Source of the DNA: a virus
Reading direction: 5' to 3' (one strand)
DNA length: 62,450 nt
IMG/VR virus record: IMGVR_UViG_3300014720_000036
Coordinates: 1 to 62,450 of that record
Below are positions 55,785 through 62,450 of this stretch, piece after piece. Position 1 is the first letter of the stretch, and the number at the start of each line of letters is the position of its first letter. The notes beneath the pieces were generated by a model. The model was given only the letters and a program-made list of their open reading frames with translations. It was not told the origin of the DNA and did not search any database. A program made the position numbers and the translations under genes.

Positions 55785-56846
55785 TCAGGAGCGTGGCTTG
55801 CTGTTGTTCTCGTCAGGCGGGGGGAAGGTCGGGAGAGTCGGAGTCTGCGTGTTGCTCGGGATCGTGTACGAGCCCCACGCACTCATCAGGATGCTGATGT
55901 CGATGCCGTCCACCTTGCCGTCACCGTCCATGTCCGAGAACGGATCCTTCGTCTGTCCCCAGTTGGCGAGGACACGGGCGAGGTCCGCTGCATCGACGCT
56001 GCCGTCCTGATTGATGTCCTCGGGCTTCGCCGAGAGTTTGATATGCTCCAACGGATAGTTGAATGCTGCGATGATGTCACGCATGCGGGCGAAGGTCTGC
56101 CTGTTGACGCATTGACCTCCATACTGAAGTCCTACAAGTACGGTTTCCCCATACGAGTCACGCACCAGTACTGGTGATCCAGAGTCTCCCACGAAGATGG
56201 CGAGTTGACCATTCGTATACGCACCGTCGTTCACGCCGTCGAGGCTCGGGCGGAAGTTGTACCCCGTGGTATCCGTGCCGTTGTAGTGGGCGTTCGTGTA
56301 GACCGTCTTGTAGACCTTGCCGTTGCTGTCCTTTGTCCACAGGTTCGTACCTGCGGGGATGTACTGCGGGTCTGCGATCCTGTTGTAGATCTTGAGGTCG
56401 GCATCGGGGAACGGCTGTAAAAACTCAAGGAGTGTGAGGTCGGGTCCGACATTCAGGTAGACCCTCGTCACGGTGTTCTCGTACCATGCACCACCTTTGC
56501 CGAGGAACCTGATTCCTCCCGTGTTGATCGTCGGATCGCTGTGCGCACCACGGAAGTGCTGACACACCAAGGCATGCCTCGGGCTGACAAGCACGGCGGG
56601 ATATGTGCATTGGTTCCAGAAGTTGATGCTCGTCGGGTCGTGCGGAATCGTGAGGAACATGCTCGGGGAAAGCATCCTACAGAAGTACCTCTGTAGCGCA
56701 CGGGTACCCGACCAATCGACCACCCCGTAGGTCTGACAGTCTGCGCTGTAGCCATCGGGTGCGATCCCACCGCTAGTCTGCGTGGCGGGGGTCGGGTAGT
56801 GGTAGATGTCGTGGACGAGGGGGTTGTAGTGTTTGAGGACTGCCAT
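55785..56846 (-). CDS. Trypsin-like serine protease with C-terminal dockerin
   Basis: 353 residues from MAVLKHYNPLVHD. Chymotrypsin-fold catalytic triad: VSPRHALVC (His), VGPDLTLLEF (Asp), FVGDSGSPVLV (Ser, GDSGSP). C-terminal 60 residues are dockerin I: EDINQDGSVDAADLARVLAN and SDMDGDGKVDGIDISILMSA, two EF-hand-like calcium loops, as in many planctomycete proteins. No signal peptide. It may be a virion or injected protease; the dockerin suggests a host-derived gene. Confidence 0.85.
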   Translation of the reverse strand: MAVLKHYNPLVHDIYHYPTPATQTSGGIAPDGYSADCQTYGVVDWSGTRALQRYFCRMLSPSMFLTIPHDPTSINFWNQCTYPAVLVSPRHALVCQHFRGAHSDPTINTGGIRFLGKGGAWYENTVTRVYLNVGPDLTLLEFLQPFPDADLKIYNRIADPQYIPAGTNLWTKDSNGKVYKTVYTNAHYNGTDTTGYNFRPSLDGVNDGAYTNGQLAIFVGDSGSPVLVRDSYGETVLVGLQYGGQCVNRQTFARMRDIIAAFNYPLEHIKLSAKPEDINQDGSVDAADLARVLANWGQTKDPFSDMDGDGKVDGIDISILMSAWGSYTIPSNTQTPTLPTFPPPDENNSKPRS

Positions 56847-56854
56847 GCAGGTAT

Positions 56855-57277
56855 CTAGCGACCCTGCGGTACTTCCTCGACCACTCCCGTGAGCCTCACA
56901 GGGCTCGGCATCGGCCTCCACTTGGAGTGAAGGTTGCTGTCCTTTGGCTTCGCCCCCGCAGCAGCGTTGACCGCCACGGTGATGTGTGCATGGGCATTGG
57001 CTGATGCGTACCCACCGACCCTGACCGCCACGGTGCGCTCGTCAACCGCCCATCCGATGACAGTCAGGGTGATCTGCTTGCCGACATCTGCGGATCGCTT
57101 CGCAGGACCCATGTTGATCGTCATGTGATGTCCTATGACACGCCAACCATCGGGTATGTGTTTGCGCATGGCGGCGAGGAGTGCATCACGGCTCCGCCCG
57201 TCGAGTACCACGCCCGTGTACGAGATCGACTCGCCGATGGTGTACCTGACGAGAGTGTAATCCTTGAAGTTCCTCAT
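56855..57277 (-). CDS. 2H phosphoesterase-like protein
   Basis: 140 residues from MRNFKDYTLVRYTIGESISY (57277; MYVPIDK at 57301 is an alternative). Two HxT motifs: GHHMTINMG (51-53) and AHAHITVAVN (98-100), 47 residues apart, plus SYTGVVLDGRSRDALLAAMR. This is the layout of 2H phosphoesterases, which cleave 2',3'-cyclic phosphate bonds. T4 Acb1, a CBASS inhibitor, and RNA-repair enzymes share the motif. Which one it is cannot be read. Confidence 0.72.
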   Translation of the reverse strand: MRNFKDYTLVRYTIGESISYTGVVLDGRSRDALLAAMRKHIPDGWRVIGHHMTINMGPAKRSADVGKQITLTVIGWAVDERTVAVRVGGYASANAHAHITVAVNAAAGAKPKDSNLHSKWRPMPSPVRLTGVVEEVPQGR

Positions 57278-57289
57278 CGCCTTATCTAT

Positions 57290-57451
57290 GGGGACATACA
57301 TAGAGGTAAGGGAACAGACCCACCCGCTCGTCGGGTGTGGAGACCTCCACCTAGACGGAGGTCCGTGAGGCGAAAGCCCCACACAACAAGCCTCGGCTCC
57401 GAGGTCGAGGCAATCGGAACAGACTCCTTCTAGAGGGGGTCTGTTCTTTTA
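57290..57451 (+). ncRNA. Candidate plus-strand structured RNA
   Basis: A stretch between two minus-strand genes with four stacked hairpins on the plus strand: CACCCG/CGGGTG (57312 on), GACCTCC/GGAGGTC, GTG.GGC-GAAA-GCC.CAC with a GAAA tetraloop, and GCCTCG/CGAGGC. It is followed by the terminator at 57418. Possible promoter TTGAAG-17-TATGGG around 57264-57292. No ORF. It could be a phage small RNA. Confidence 0.5.
57418..57451 (+). terminator. Plus-strand rho-independent terminator
   Basis: Stem AACAGAC/GTCTGTT, then CTTTT on the plus strand. On the minus strand no T-tract follows. The stem closely matches the minus-strand terminator at 54270. Confidence 0.6.
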
Positions 57452-57760
57452 TGGAAGGTCGAGCGGCTTGCGGGTGACCGCTTGGATCTTTGCGATCTGC
57501 GCCGTGATTGCGGGAGTCCTGTTCTCCCACTTGATGTACGGCTTGTCGGGGTTCTTCATCAGGTTGTTGAGGAGCGGCAGGATCAGTTTCTCGACCTGCG
57601 CCATCGTCTCCCCGTGCAGCCTGACCGCAGCCTCACGCTGCGTCTCCATGCGCCCCTCGACCGTGCGCACGATCTCCTCGGGATTGTCCACCGCCTCAAA
57701 GGCGAAGTTTTCGGCGAACGGGTCGTTCACATCGAAGGTGTCCTTCGGGCTCGGAGTCAT
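57449..57760 (-). CDS. Conserved small phage protein
   Basis: 103 residues. VEKLILPLLNNLMKNPDKPY and IKWENRTPAITAQIAKIQAV are a conserved C-terminal pattern in T4-like phages, function unknown. N-terminus acidic (MTPSPKDTFDVNDPFAENFA). 4-bp overlap with the PAP2 gene. Confidence 0.7.
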   Translation of the reverse strand: MTPSPKDTFDVNDPFAENFAFEAVDNPEEIVRTVEGRMETQREAAVRLHGETMAQVEKLILPLLNNLMKNPDKPYIKWENRTPAITAQIAKIQAVTRKPLDLP

Positions 57761-58455
57761 TGCTTTCCCCCGATGATCCTTTGTGCGAACAGGGCAGCGT
57801 TGCGACCCGCCGTGATGTCGCTCGGATAGTGGACTCCGCCGATGACCCTCGTCACCCCCACCTGCTCGGCGAGGTCGATGAGATCCGCTTGGTGTTCGGG
57901 ATGCTCGTCACCGAGGATGAAGGCGAAGAGATACGCCTCAAACGAGTGCCCCGATGGATACGAGGGTGTCCTCGGATCCGACAGGAGCATGTGGATGTTC
58001 TTCCCGAGGACAGGTCCGAGTTGATATGGTCTAGCCCTGTCGAAATGCCCCTTCAGGTGCATGAGGAATCCCTCGGCATTCACAGCGATCATGCCGAACT
58101 TCTCAGGGGAGTGAAACCTTCCCGTGATCGACTTGACCTCCCTGCTCCACCATGCGTAGTGATTCTTTGGTTTGTCGATGGACAGCCCGAAGGCGATGTC
58201 CTCCTTGTCGGCGAGGTGTTGCGCCTCCACGATGTAGTTGAGTTCGATCACCGTCTCCGCACTTGCGTTCGGATGTGGTGGCGGAAGCAAGGGCTTCCGA
58301 TCCCAACGACCGAGAACCGTGGTCGGATCCGACTCCTGTCGGTCCACGATGACCTGATGCTTCGGCAGCAGACCTCCGTAGCACAGGGTGTTGAGGTGGA
58401 GGTTCTCGGAGAGGCTCCGCATGAGGATCTTGTTCATGGGTCGTGAAGGTATCAT
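57757..58455 (-). CDS. PAP2-family acid phosphatase
   Basis: 232 residues. KGHFDRARPYQL (motif 1, KxxxxxxRP), SYPSGHSFEAY (motif 2, PSGH), GVTRVIGGVHYPSDITAG (motif 3, RxxxxxHxxxD). No transmembrane segment or signal peptide, so it may be a soluble class A acid phosphatase or pyrophosphatase. ATGA overlap with the metallopeptidase gene. Phage role unknown. Confidence 0.85.
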   Translation of the reverse strand: MIPSRPMNKILMRSLSENLHLNTLCYGGLLPKHQVIVDRQESDPTTVLGRWDRKPLLPPPHPNASAETVIELNYIVEAQHLADKEDIAFGLSIDKPKNHYAWWSREVKSITGRFHSPEKFGMIAVNAEGFLMHLKGHFDRARPYQLGPVLGKNIHMLLSDPRTPSYPSGHSFEAYLFAFILGDEHPEHQADLIDLAEQVGVTRVIGGVHYPSDITAGRNAALFAQRIIGGKQ

Positions 58456-59915
58456 GTTTGACCTATAAGTGGAGAGGCATCCGCCAACAAGTATTGCTTC
58501 TTGGGTGAGTACGCATCCGTGGCGAACATGAATGCGCCGTCATACATGATGTGGTACTCGTTCGTGCGAACCCGTGTGAACGCAGATGTCCACTCTCCCT
58601 TCGTCGGGACATTACCCGCCTTTAGCCCTGAGATGTAGTCTGCCGTCAACTTCTCCAAATCCTGTGCCGCCGAGTAGAGGCGGGTGGCGAACTTCCGTCG
58701 CATCTTCGGGTCGTTGAACCATGAACCCATGGGTCGGGATCCCGTCTGGTTACTGAAGACATGGAACATGAGCGGCGACCACCTCGACTTGCCGAACAAA
58801 TGACCGCCCTCGACCTTGGTGTAGTCGCCCATCTCCTTGGCGACTCGGGTCAACTTTGCGCTCAGGTAACTTGACAGGGCGTTGGCTGCGAATCCGTTCT
58901 TGAGTTGGGGGTTGCCGTTGAACGCCTTCTCCACGACAGAGTTCTCGGCGTTCGGCACCTGCTTGCCGAGGTCGAGCAGGGCACGGTGCGCCAATCCATT
59001 GCTCGTCATCGCTACGAGATATGTCCTCACGATGTCACGGACGAGACCGACAGACATCTGAAAGTATGCGTTCCATTCGATGTCCGACTTGAAGTAGAGG
59101 TTTATGTCGGCGGGCTTGTCTCCGACCGAGTCCCAATACGCCCGTGTGCCTCGGGTGATGTTGATCGCCTCGTAGTTGCCCCTGTACCTCACATCGTCAA
59201 GGAGATGGATGTACTCATGGATGTAGACGGTGCGGTTCCTGTTGAGGTCGAACTCGACATGGTTGAGAAACTTCTTGATCTCGGCATGTGCCTTGTTCCG
59301 TCCCGTGGTCGGCATCAGCAGGAACCTCGACAGACCGACGAACTTGTCGATGGACATCGAACGCTTCATGTTGCCGATGGTGATCCGTGGCTGTTCGTGC
59401 GATGGTTCTTTCCGCAGGTAGCGATATGACGAGGGGGACATGTCCTTCTCTCCACGGAGAGGCACCCTTTGCAACACCTTGGATGTCCCGTATGTCCCAC
59501 CTGCGCCCTTGATCTCCCCCGCAAGGGTAACCTTGAGACTGTTCGTGTGGGTGATCCGCTTGAACATCTCCCTCGTCACCTGCGGCGGGAGGATGAGGAA
59601 CGATGGACTCGTATCCGCCGAGAGGACGGAGAACGAGGGCATGTCGTTCACGAAGTAGATGTCATCGAAGCCCTTGAGCAGGTTGCGGAACTCGATGACG
59701 AGGAGCCGTGCGTTCGTCTCGGGGTCGGAGGATGCCGTGTAGGAGTTGCGGATCGCAGAGCCGACCTTGATGTTGTCGTAAAGCCTCTTCCATGCCTCGG
59801 AGATGTTGCCGAGGACATGGTCCTTGAAGATCTCGTATGACTTCGTGGCGGCATCGACCATGTCCGCATCCATGGTTCGCTCGTAGATGAGCAGATGTTG
59901 CCTGAACGACTTCAT
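58452..59915 (-). CDS. Capsid-targeting-like N-terminus with HExxH metallopeptidase site
   Basis: 487 residues from MKSFRQHLLIYERTMDADMV (59915). Around residue 240 TVYIHEYIHLLDDVRYRGNY contains HEYIH, the HExxH zinc motif with a following Asp pair. The rest is uncharacterised alpha/beta with FVGLSRFLLMPTTGRNKAHA. It overlaps the next gene by 4 bp and the PAP2 gene by 4 bp. A zincin-like peptidase packaged in the head is inferred. Confidence 0.7.
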   Translation of the reverse strand: MKSFRQHLLIYERTMDADMVDAATKSYEIFKDHVLGNISEAWKRLYDNIKVGSAIRNSYTASSDPETNARLLVIEFRNLLKGFDDIYFVNDMPSFSVLSADTSPSFLILPPQVTREMFKRITHTNSLKVTLAGEIKGAGGTYGTSKVLQRVPLRGEKDMSPSSYRYLRKEPSHEQPRITIGNMKRSMSIDKFVGLSRFLLMPTTGRNKAHAEIKKFLNHVEFDLNRNRTVYIHEYIHLLDDVRYRGNYEAINITRGTRAYWDSVGDKPADINLYFKSDIEWNAYFQMSVGLVRDIVRTYLVAMTSNGLAHRALLDLGKQVPNAENSVVEKAFNGNPQLKNGFAANALSSYLSAKLTRVAKEMGDYTKVEGGHLFGKSRWSPLMFHVFSNQTGSRPMGSWFNDPKMRRKFATRLYSAAQDLEKLTADYISGLKAGNVPTKGEWTSAFTRVRTNEYHIMYDGAFMFATDAYSPKKQYLLADASPLIGQT

Positions 59916-60832
59916 GGAGATCGAATCCATTCTCGCAGTCTGTCGAGTTCTTGCGGCTTGGATCTTATGTACCCCTCACGGTCACGCCATCCAAAAATGA
60001 ACTCTACCCATGGACTCTGTCCTCCACGAAGAGATCTATTGTGTTGACGCTCCGCAGTCAACGGCACCTCATGGTCGGAGATCCTGACTCTGATATCTCC
60101 CTTGGAGTAGTACCTAGACTGACTCCCTCCCTGCGCTTTACGGTCGGACTTGAATCCCGCCGATCTAAGGAGTGCCTGTGCGGTCGAAATGAGACGGGCT
60201 ACCGTGGCTTTCGCAACCACTTCTTGCGCCTCTGACTGTGCCTGTGATGCAGAAGCGTCACGGTCTCTATCTCGTTCAAACTGCGAGTGTAGAGTCCTAC
60301 CCTCTGCTTTCTTCCATCGGTCTATCTCTGCCTTGGCTTTCTTGTTTGCCTGAGTGTTCGATAGTCCCTCTGCCTTGGCGGCGGCAACAATCATCTTTGT
60401 GATGCGGTCTCGCTCCAACTCATATGGATGCCAGCCGACACTCTCAAACCGCATGTCGTACCTGCCCTGTAGTTCCGATGACAGCCTCGCTGCGATTTCG
60501 GCACCGCTCTGACCGAGTTCATCGAACTTCCTCTTCACCGCTGCGGCGGTGCTGCCGAGGGAGAGGAGCCTCTTGGCGACGGAGACCGTCTTGGGATCCG
60601 TGCCCTTCGGCACGGTGTTCACGATGCGGGTGATGTGTGCGATGAGTTGCCCGAGGACGGCGGCGATGTGGACATCCTGCATCCGTGCGAAGTCGCCGCT
60701 CCTCGACTGTGCGTCCTTGAGGATCCGCTCTGCCGTCTTGAGGTAGGCGGAGAGACCACGCTCGGTGTACACCTTCGTGTCGGCGGTGGGTGCCCCCATC
60801 ACCTCGGTCAGGTAGTTAGCGAATGTCCTCAT
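59912..60832 (-). CDS. Capsid-targeting-like hypothetical protein
   Basis: 306 residues beginning MRTFANYLTEVMGAPTADTK (YLTE then V). Long helical middle (RSGDFARMQDVHIAAVLGQL, RLLSLGSTAAAVKRKFDELG), then SQSRYYSKGDIRVRISDHEV, a small C-terminal domain. No enzyme motifs. 4-bp overlaps on both sides. Confidence 0.65.
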   Translation of the reverse strand: MRTFANYLTEVMGAPTADTKVYTERGLSAYLKTAERILKDAQSRSGDFARMQDVHIAAVLGQLIAHITRIVNTVPKGTDPKTVSVAKRLLSLGSTAAAVKRKFDELGQSGAEIAARLSSELQGRYDMRFESVGWHPYELERDRITKMIVAAAKAEGLSNTQANKKAKAEIDRWKKAEGRTLHSQFERDRDRDASASQAQSEAQEVVAKATVARLISTAQALLRSAGFKSDRKAQGGSQSRYYSKGDIRVRISDHEVPLTAERQHNRSLRGGQSPWVEFIFGWRDREGYIRSKPQELDRLREWIRSP

Positions 60833-61206
60833 CGGAACCCTCCGCCCACGACCCTCGCCATCAGGGGACCGATATCACGCAGGGCTGCGGACTTCGCCAC
60901 CGACTTGCCGTCTGCGTCGATGCCGACTGTGCCGTTCGGATTGAAGATGATGACGAGTCGCCTCGGTCCCGACCTCGGTCTGAACTCGACCGAGTCGAGG
61001 CTCATCCGAGAGAACGGCGGTCCAAGATCATTCTGCACACCCGTGCGCCCCTGTGCGTGTACACGGGATAGTGCCGCCATCAACTCATCTGTCCTGCGGT
61101 TCAGTTCGTTCGCCTTCGTCTGTACGAAGGGCATGACCGAAGAGCCAAGGTAGTTGGCGAAGGTGCCGTAGGCGGACTCGGCTACGAAAGACAGGAACGA
61201 CCTCAC
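60829..61206 (-). CDS. Small capsid-targeting-like protein
   Basis: 125 residues, MRSFLSFVAESAYGTFANYL start (FVAE then S). A short HGQ/GRTG segment from the dispersed repeat at 61036, then a beta-rich C-terminus (LVIIFNPNGTVGIDADGKSV). Function unknown. Confidence 0.65.
   Translation of the reverse strand: MRSFLSFVAESAYGTFANYLGSSVMPFVQTKANELNRRTDELMAALSRVHAQGRTGVQNDLGPPFSRMSLDSVEFRPRSGPRRLVIIFNPNGTVGIDADGKSVAKSAALRDIGPLMARVVGGGFR
61036..61067. repeat. Dispersed GTGCG/CCCGTGCG repeat, copy in 60829 gene
   Basis: ACCCGTGCGCCCCTGTGCG and GTGTACACGGG, in frame as VHAQGRTGVQND. Same family as other copies. Confidence 0.6.
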
Positions 61207-61214
61207 GGCTCACC

Positions 61215-61616
61215 TCACTTCTTGAGTTCCAACCTCGGTTCGGGGACGAGGGGTCCGCCGTAGTGTTGGATGAGACCCGACACCATGACGAGTTCTCTCT
61301 CAACATAGAGTCCCATGCTGTTCGTCCATTGGTTGCCCCGCCTTGCGAGGTATTCGTCCTCGCCGAGGATCTTGAGCATCGCCTCGGCGGAGCGGATCCT
61401 CTTCATCAGTTCGGCGGTGGGGGCGTTCGCATGGCTGCGCTGCATCTGTCCACCCATGATCGCCTTCTTTAGTTCTTCGATGAACTTGGCGTTCCGCTTG
61501 AGGACGGCGAGTCGGTACCCCCGCTCCTTCGACACGGTCGCCTCGCTGATTCCGTTCGCCGACTCAACAAGATTGCGGAAGGTGCCGCTGCCGATGTGTT
61601 CGTTTCCATGTTCCAT
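61215..61616 (-). CDS. Capsid-targeting-like hypothetical protein
   Basis: 133 residues. MEHGNEHIGSGTFRNLVESA then NGISEATVSKERGY: a shifted TFRNLVESA..ISE site. Helical rest (LKRNAKFIEELKKAIMGGQM). No domain known. Its position in the MKSF cluster supports packaging. Confidence 0.6.
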   Translation of the reverse strand: MEHGNEHIGSGTFRNLVESANGISEATVSKERGYRLAVLKRNAKFIEELKKAIMGGQMQRSHANAPTAELMKRIRSAEAMLKILGEDEYLARRGNQWTNSMGLYVERELVMVSGLIQHYGGPLVPEPRLELKK

Positions 61617-61765
61617 ATCTCTATCTATGGATTACGGCGACAGGACTCCCCTGACGGTGACTCCGTTCTGTGCGCCCAGCACACTCGACCCCGAGATGGT
61701 GCTGCCGAGCGGCATGGAATCATCGGACACCCACAGCCCGATGAATGTGGCTGTGGTTGGGAGAA
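61617..61765 (-). other. Gap with weak ORF fragment
   Basis: About 150 bp with no clear gene. A minus-strand frame ends at 61632 with MPLGSTISGSSVLGAQNGVT-like sequence that might be a small virion peptide, but no start or ribosome-binding site supports it. Confidence 0.3.
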
Positions 61766-62104
61766 TCAGCGGTTGTGCAGCGGTTCGCTGCGGTAATTGT
61801 CGTACTCCACCGACCCGTAGTCGATGGTGTAGTCCCCGCCGATCCCCGAGTAGCGAACCTTCAGCCCCCGCCGTGCAGCAGCCCTGACGAGAGTATCCCA
61901 CGCAACCTCGTTTTTCTTGATCGCCTCACGCTCGGCTCGGCTCACATTCCATGAGTCGGTCGCCGCTGCGGAGACGCTTTGCAAGTCGATCCGCTGCAAC
62001 GCCCGCACGATCCCCTCGTCCTTGGAGATGTCGTACTGCCAATAGACACGCTCCCCATACACACGGACGGTCATCTCGGTCGGGTTCTCTTCGGATTTGT
62101 TCAT
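61766..62104 (-). CDS. Hypothetical protein
   Basis: 112 residues from MNKSEENPTEMTVRVYGERV at 62104; MENTMNK at 62116 is an alternative. YWQYDISKDEGIVRALQRID and TDSWNVSRAEREAIKKNEVA suggest a small alpha/beta fold. C-terminus GGDYTIDYGSVEYDNYRSE. No family recognised. Confidence 0.6.
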   Translation of the reverse strand: MNKSEENPTEMTVRVYGERVYWQYDISKDEGIVRALQRIDLQSVSAAATDSWNVSRAEREAIKKNEVAWDTLVRAAARRGLKVRYSGIGGDYTIDYGSVEYDNYRSEPLHNR

Positions 62105-62173
62105 GGTGTTCTCCATGCCCAAATCATACCTTATCTTTCTCCGCAAAGCAACCCCATCGGGAGGATTTTCCGA

Positions 62174-62419
62174 CTACCCCTTGGCGGCGAACCGTTCCTT
62201 CTCTTGTGCCAGTTTCTCCAATCGCTTGGTCAGGTTGCTCTCGGCATGACGCTTGACGGCATCGAAGGTGTCTCCTCGGAAACTGCCCATGCCGCTCTGC
62301 CACCTGCCCCAATAGCCCTTGGAGATGTAGGTGTCCTCCACAACATGGTGGAGATACATGCCATCGGTCGTGACGAGGTAAACCTCGCTTGCCCTGCACC
62401 GCCTGTCGTAACTACTCAT
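62174..62419 (-). CDS. Small hypothetical protein
   Basis: 81 residues from MSSYDRRCRASEVYLVTTDG. A beta strand half (YLHHVVEDTYISKGYWGRWQ) and a Lys/Glu-rich C-terminal helix (SNLTKRLEKLAQEKERFAAK). No known family. Right end of the window. Confidence 0.6.
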   Translation of the reverse strand: MSSYDRRCRASEVYLVTTDGMYLHHVVEDTYISKGYWGRWQSGMGSFRGDTFDAVKRHAESNLTKRLEKLAQEKERFAAKG

Positions 62420-62450
62420 TTTACACATCGGCTTGCTGCCGACGAAGTAC

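Noticed and set aside
61632-61901. Minus-strand ORF ending GVTVRGVLSP
   Set aside because: Last part looks protein-like, but the frame overlaps the next gene and has no start or ribosome-binding site that I trust.

Overview
The window is a stretch of a large, GC-rich tailed-phage genome of the T4-like (tevenvirus-related) lineage. The evidence is a co-oriented set of T4-type replication genes: primase gp61, DnaB-type helicase gp41, family B polymerase gp43, sliding clamp gp45, clamp-loader subunits gp44 and gp62, translational repressor RegA, and UvsX recombinase. With them are ThyX, dUTPase, DNA methyltransferases, tRNAs, a tmRNA and TAAATA late-promoter-like boxes. Essentially every gene lies on the minus strand. 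The clear exceptions are one HNH endonuclease gene (25309-25941) and a probable small RNA (about 57290-57451). The host cannot be proven from sequence. A dockerin-type calcium repeat on a serine protease (55785-56846) is a style common in Planctomycetes and is the best host hint.

Layout from left to right: 1-2844 encodes tail-fibre-like proteins (a partial GVASF-repeat protein and a collagen-like protein). 2857-4994 holds ThyX and primase. 5123-13738 holds conserved virion-type proteins and two long modular proteins, ending in a cryptic nucleic-acid-ligase-like protein. 13760-15308 has a tRNA and the helicase. 15298-24220 is a twelve-gene glycan block of nucleotide-sugar enzymes, glycosyltransferases and methyltransferases. 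24743-26796 is uvsX broken in two by a split intein, with a homing endonuclease gene on the opposite strand between the halves. 26827-38147 holds a polysaccharide deacetylase, polymerase, three methyltransferases, an endolysin-like protein, nucleotide enzymes, regA and the clamp/clamp-loader genes. 38144-46569 holds small hypothetical genes, an RNA cluster (tRNA-Tyr, tRNA-Gln, tmRNA, further tRNAs) and small enzymes. 46648-62419 holds a predicted outer-membrane barrel, a 1185-residue multi-site protein, a ParB-like protein, the dockerin protease, a 2H phosphoesterase, a PAP2 phosphatase and a run of proteins sharing one N-terminal signature.

Two themes connect the right and left arms. First, many otherwise unrelated proteins begin with M(K/R)(S/T)F...(L/I/V)xE or MxHYQR..(L/I)AEA, which resembles the T4 capsid-targeting sequence cut by the gp21 prohead protease. 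The two longest also carry internal repeats of ES(A/F)D(A/P)LTE between small modules, so they look like polyproteins packaged in the head and cut during maturation. Second, TAAATA boxes sit 5-29 nt before many start codons, seven of them so close that leaderless transcripts are predicted.
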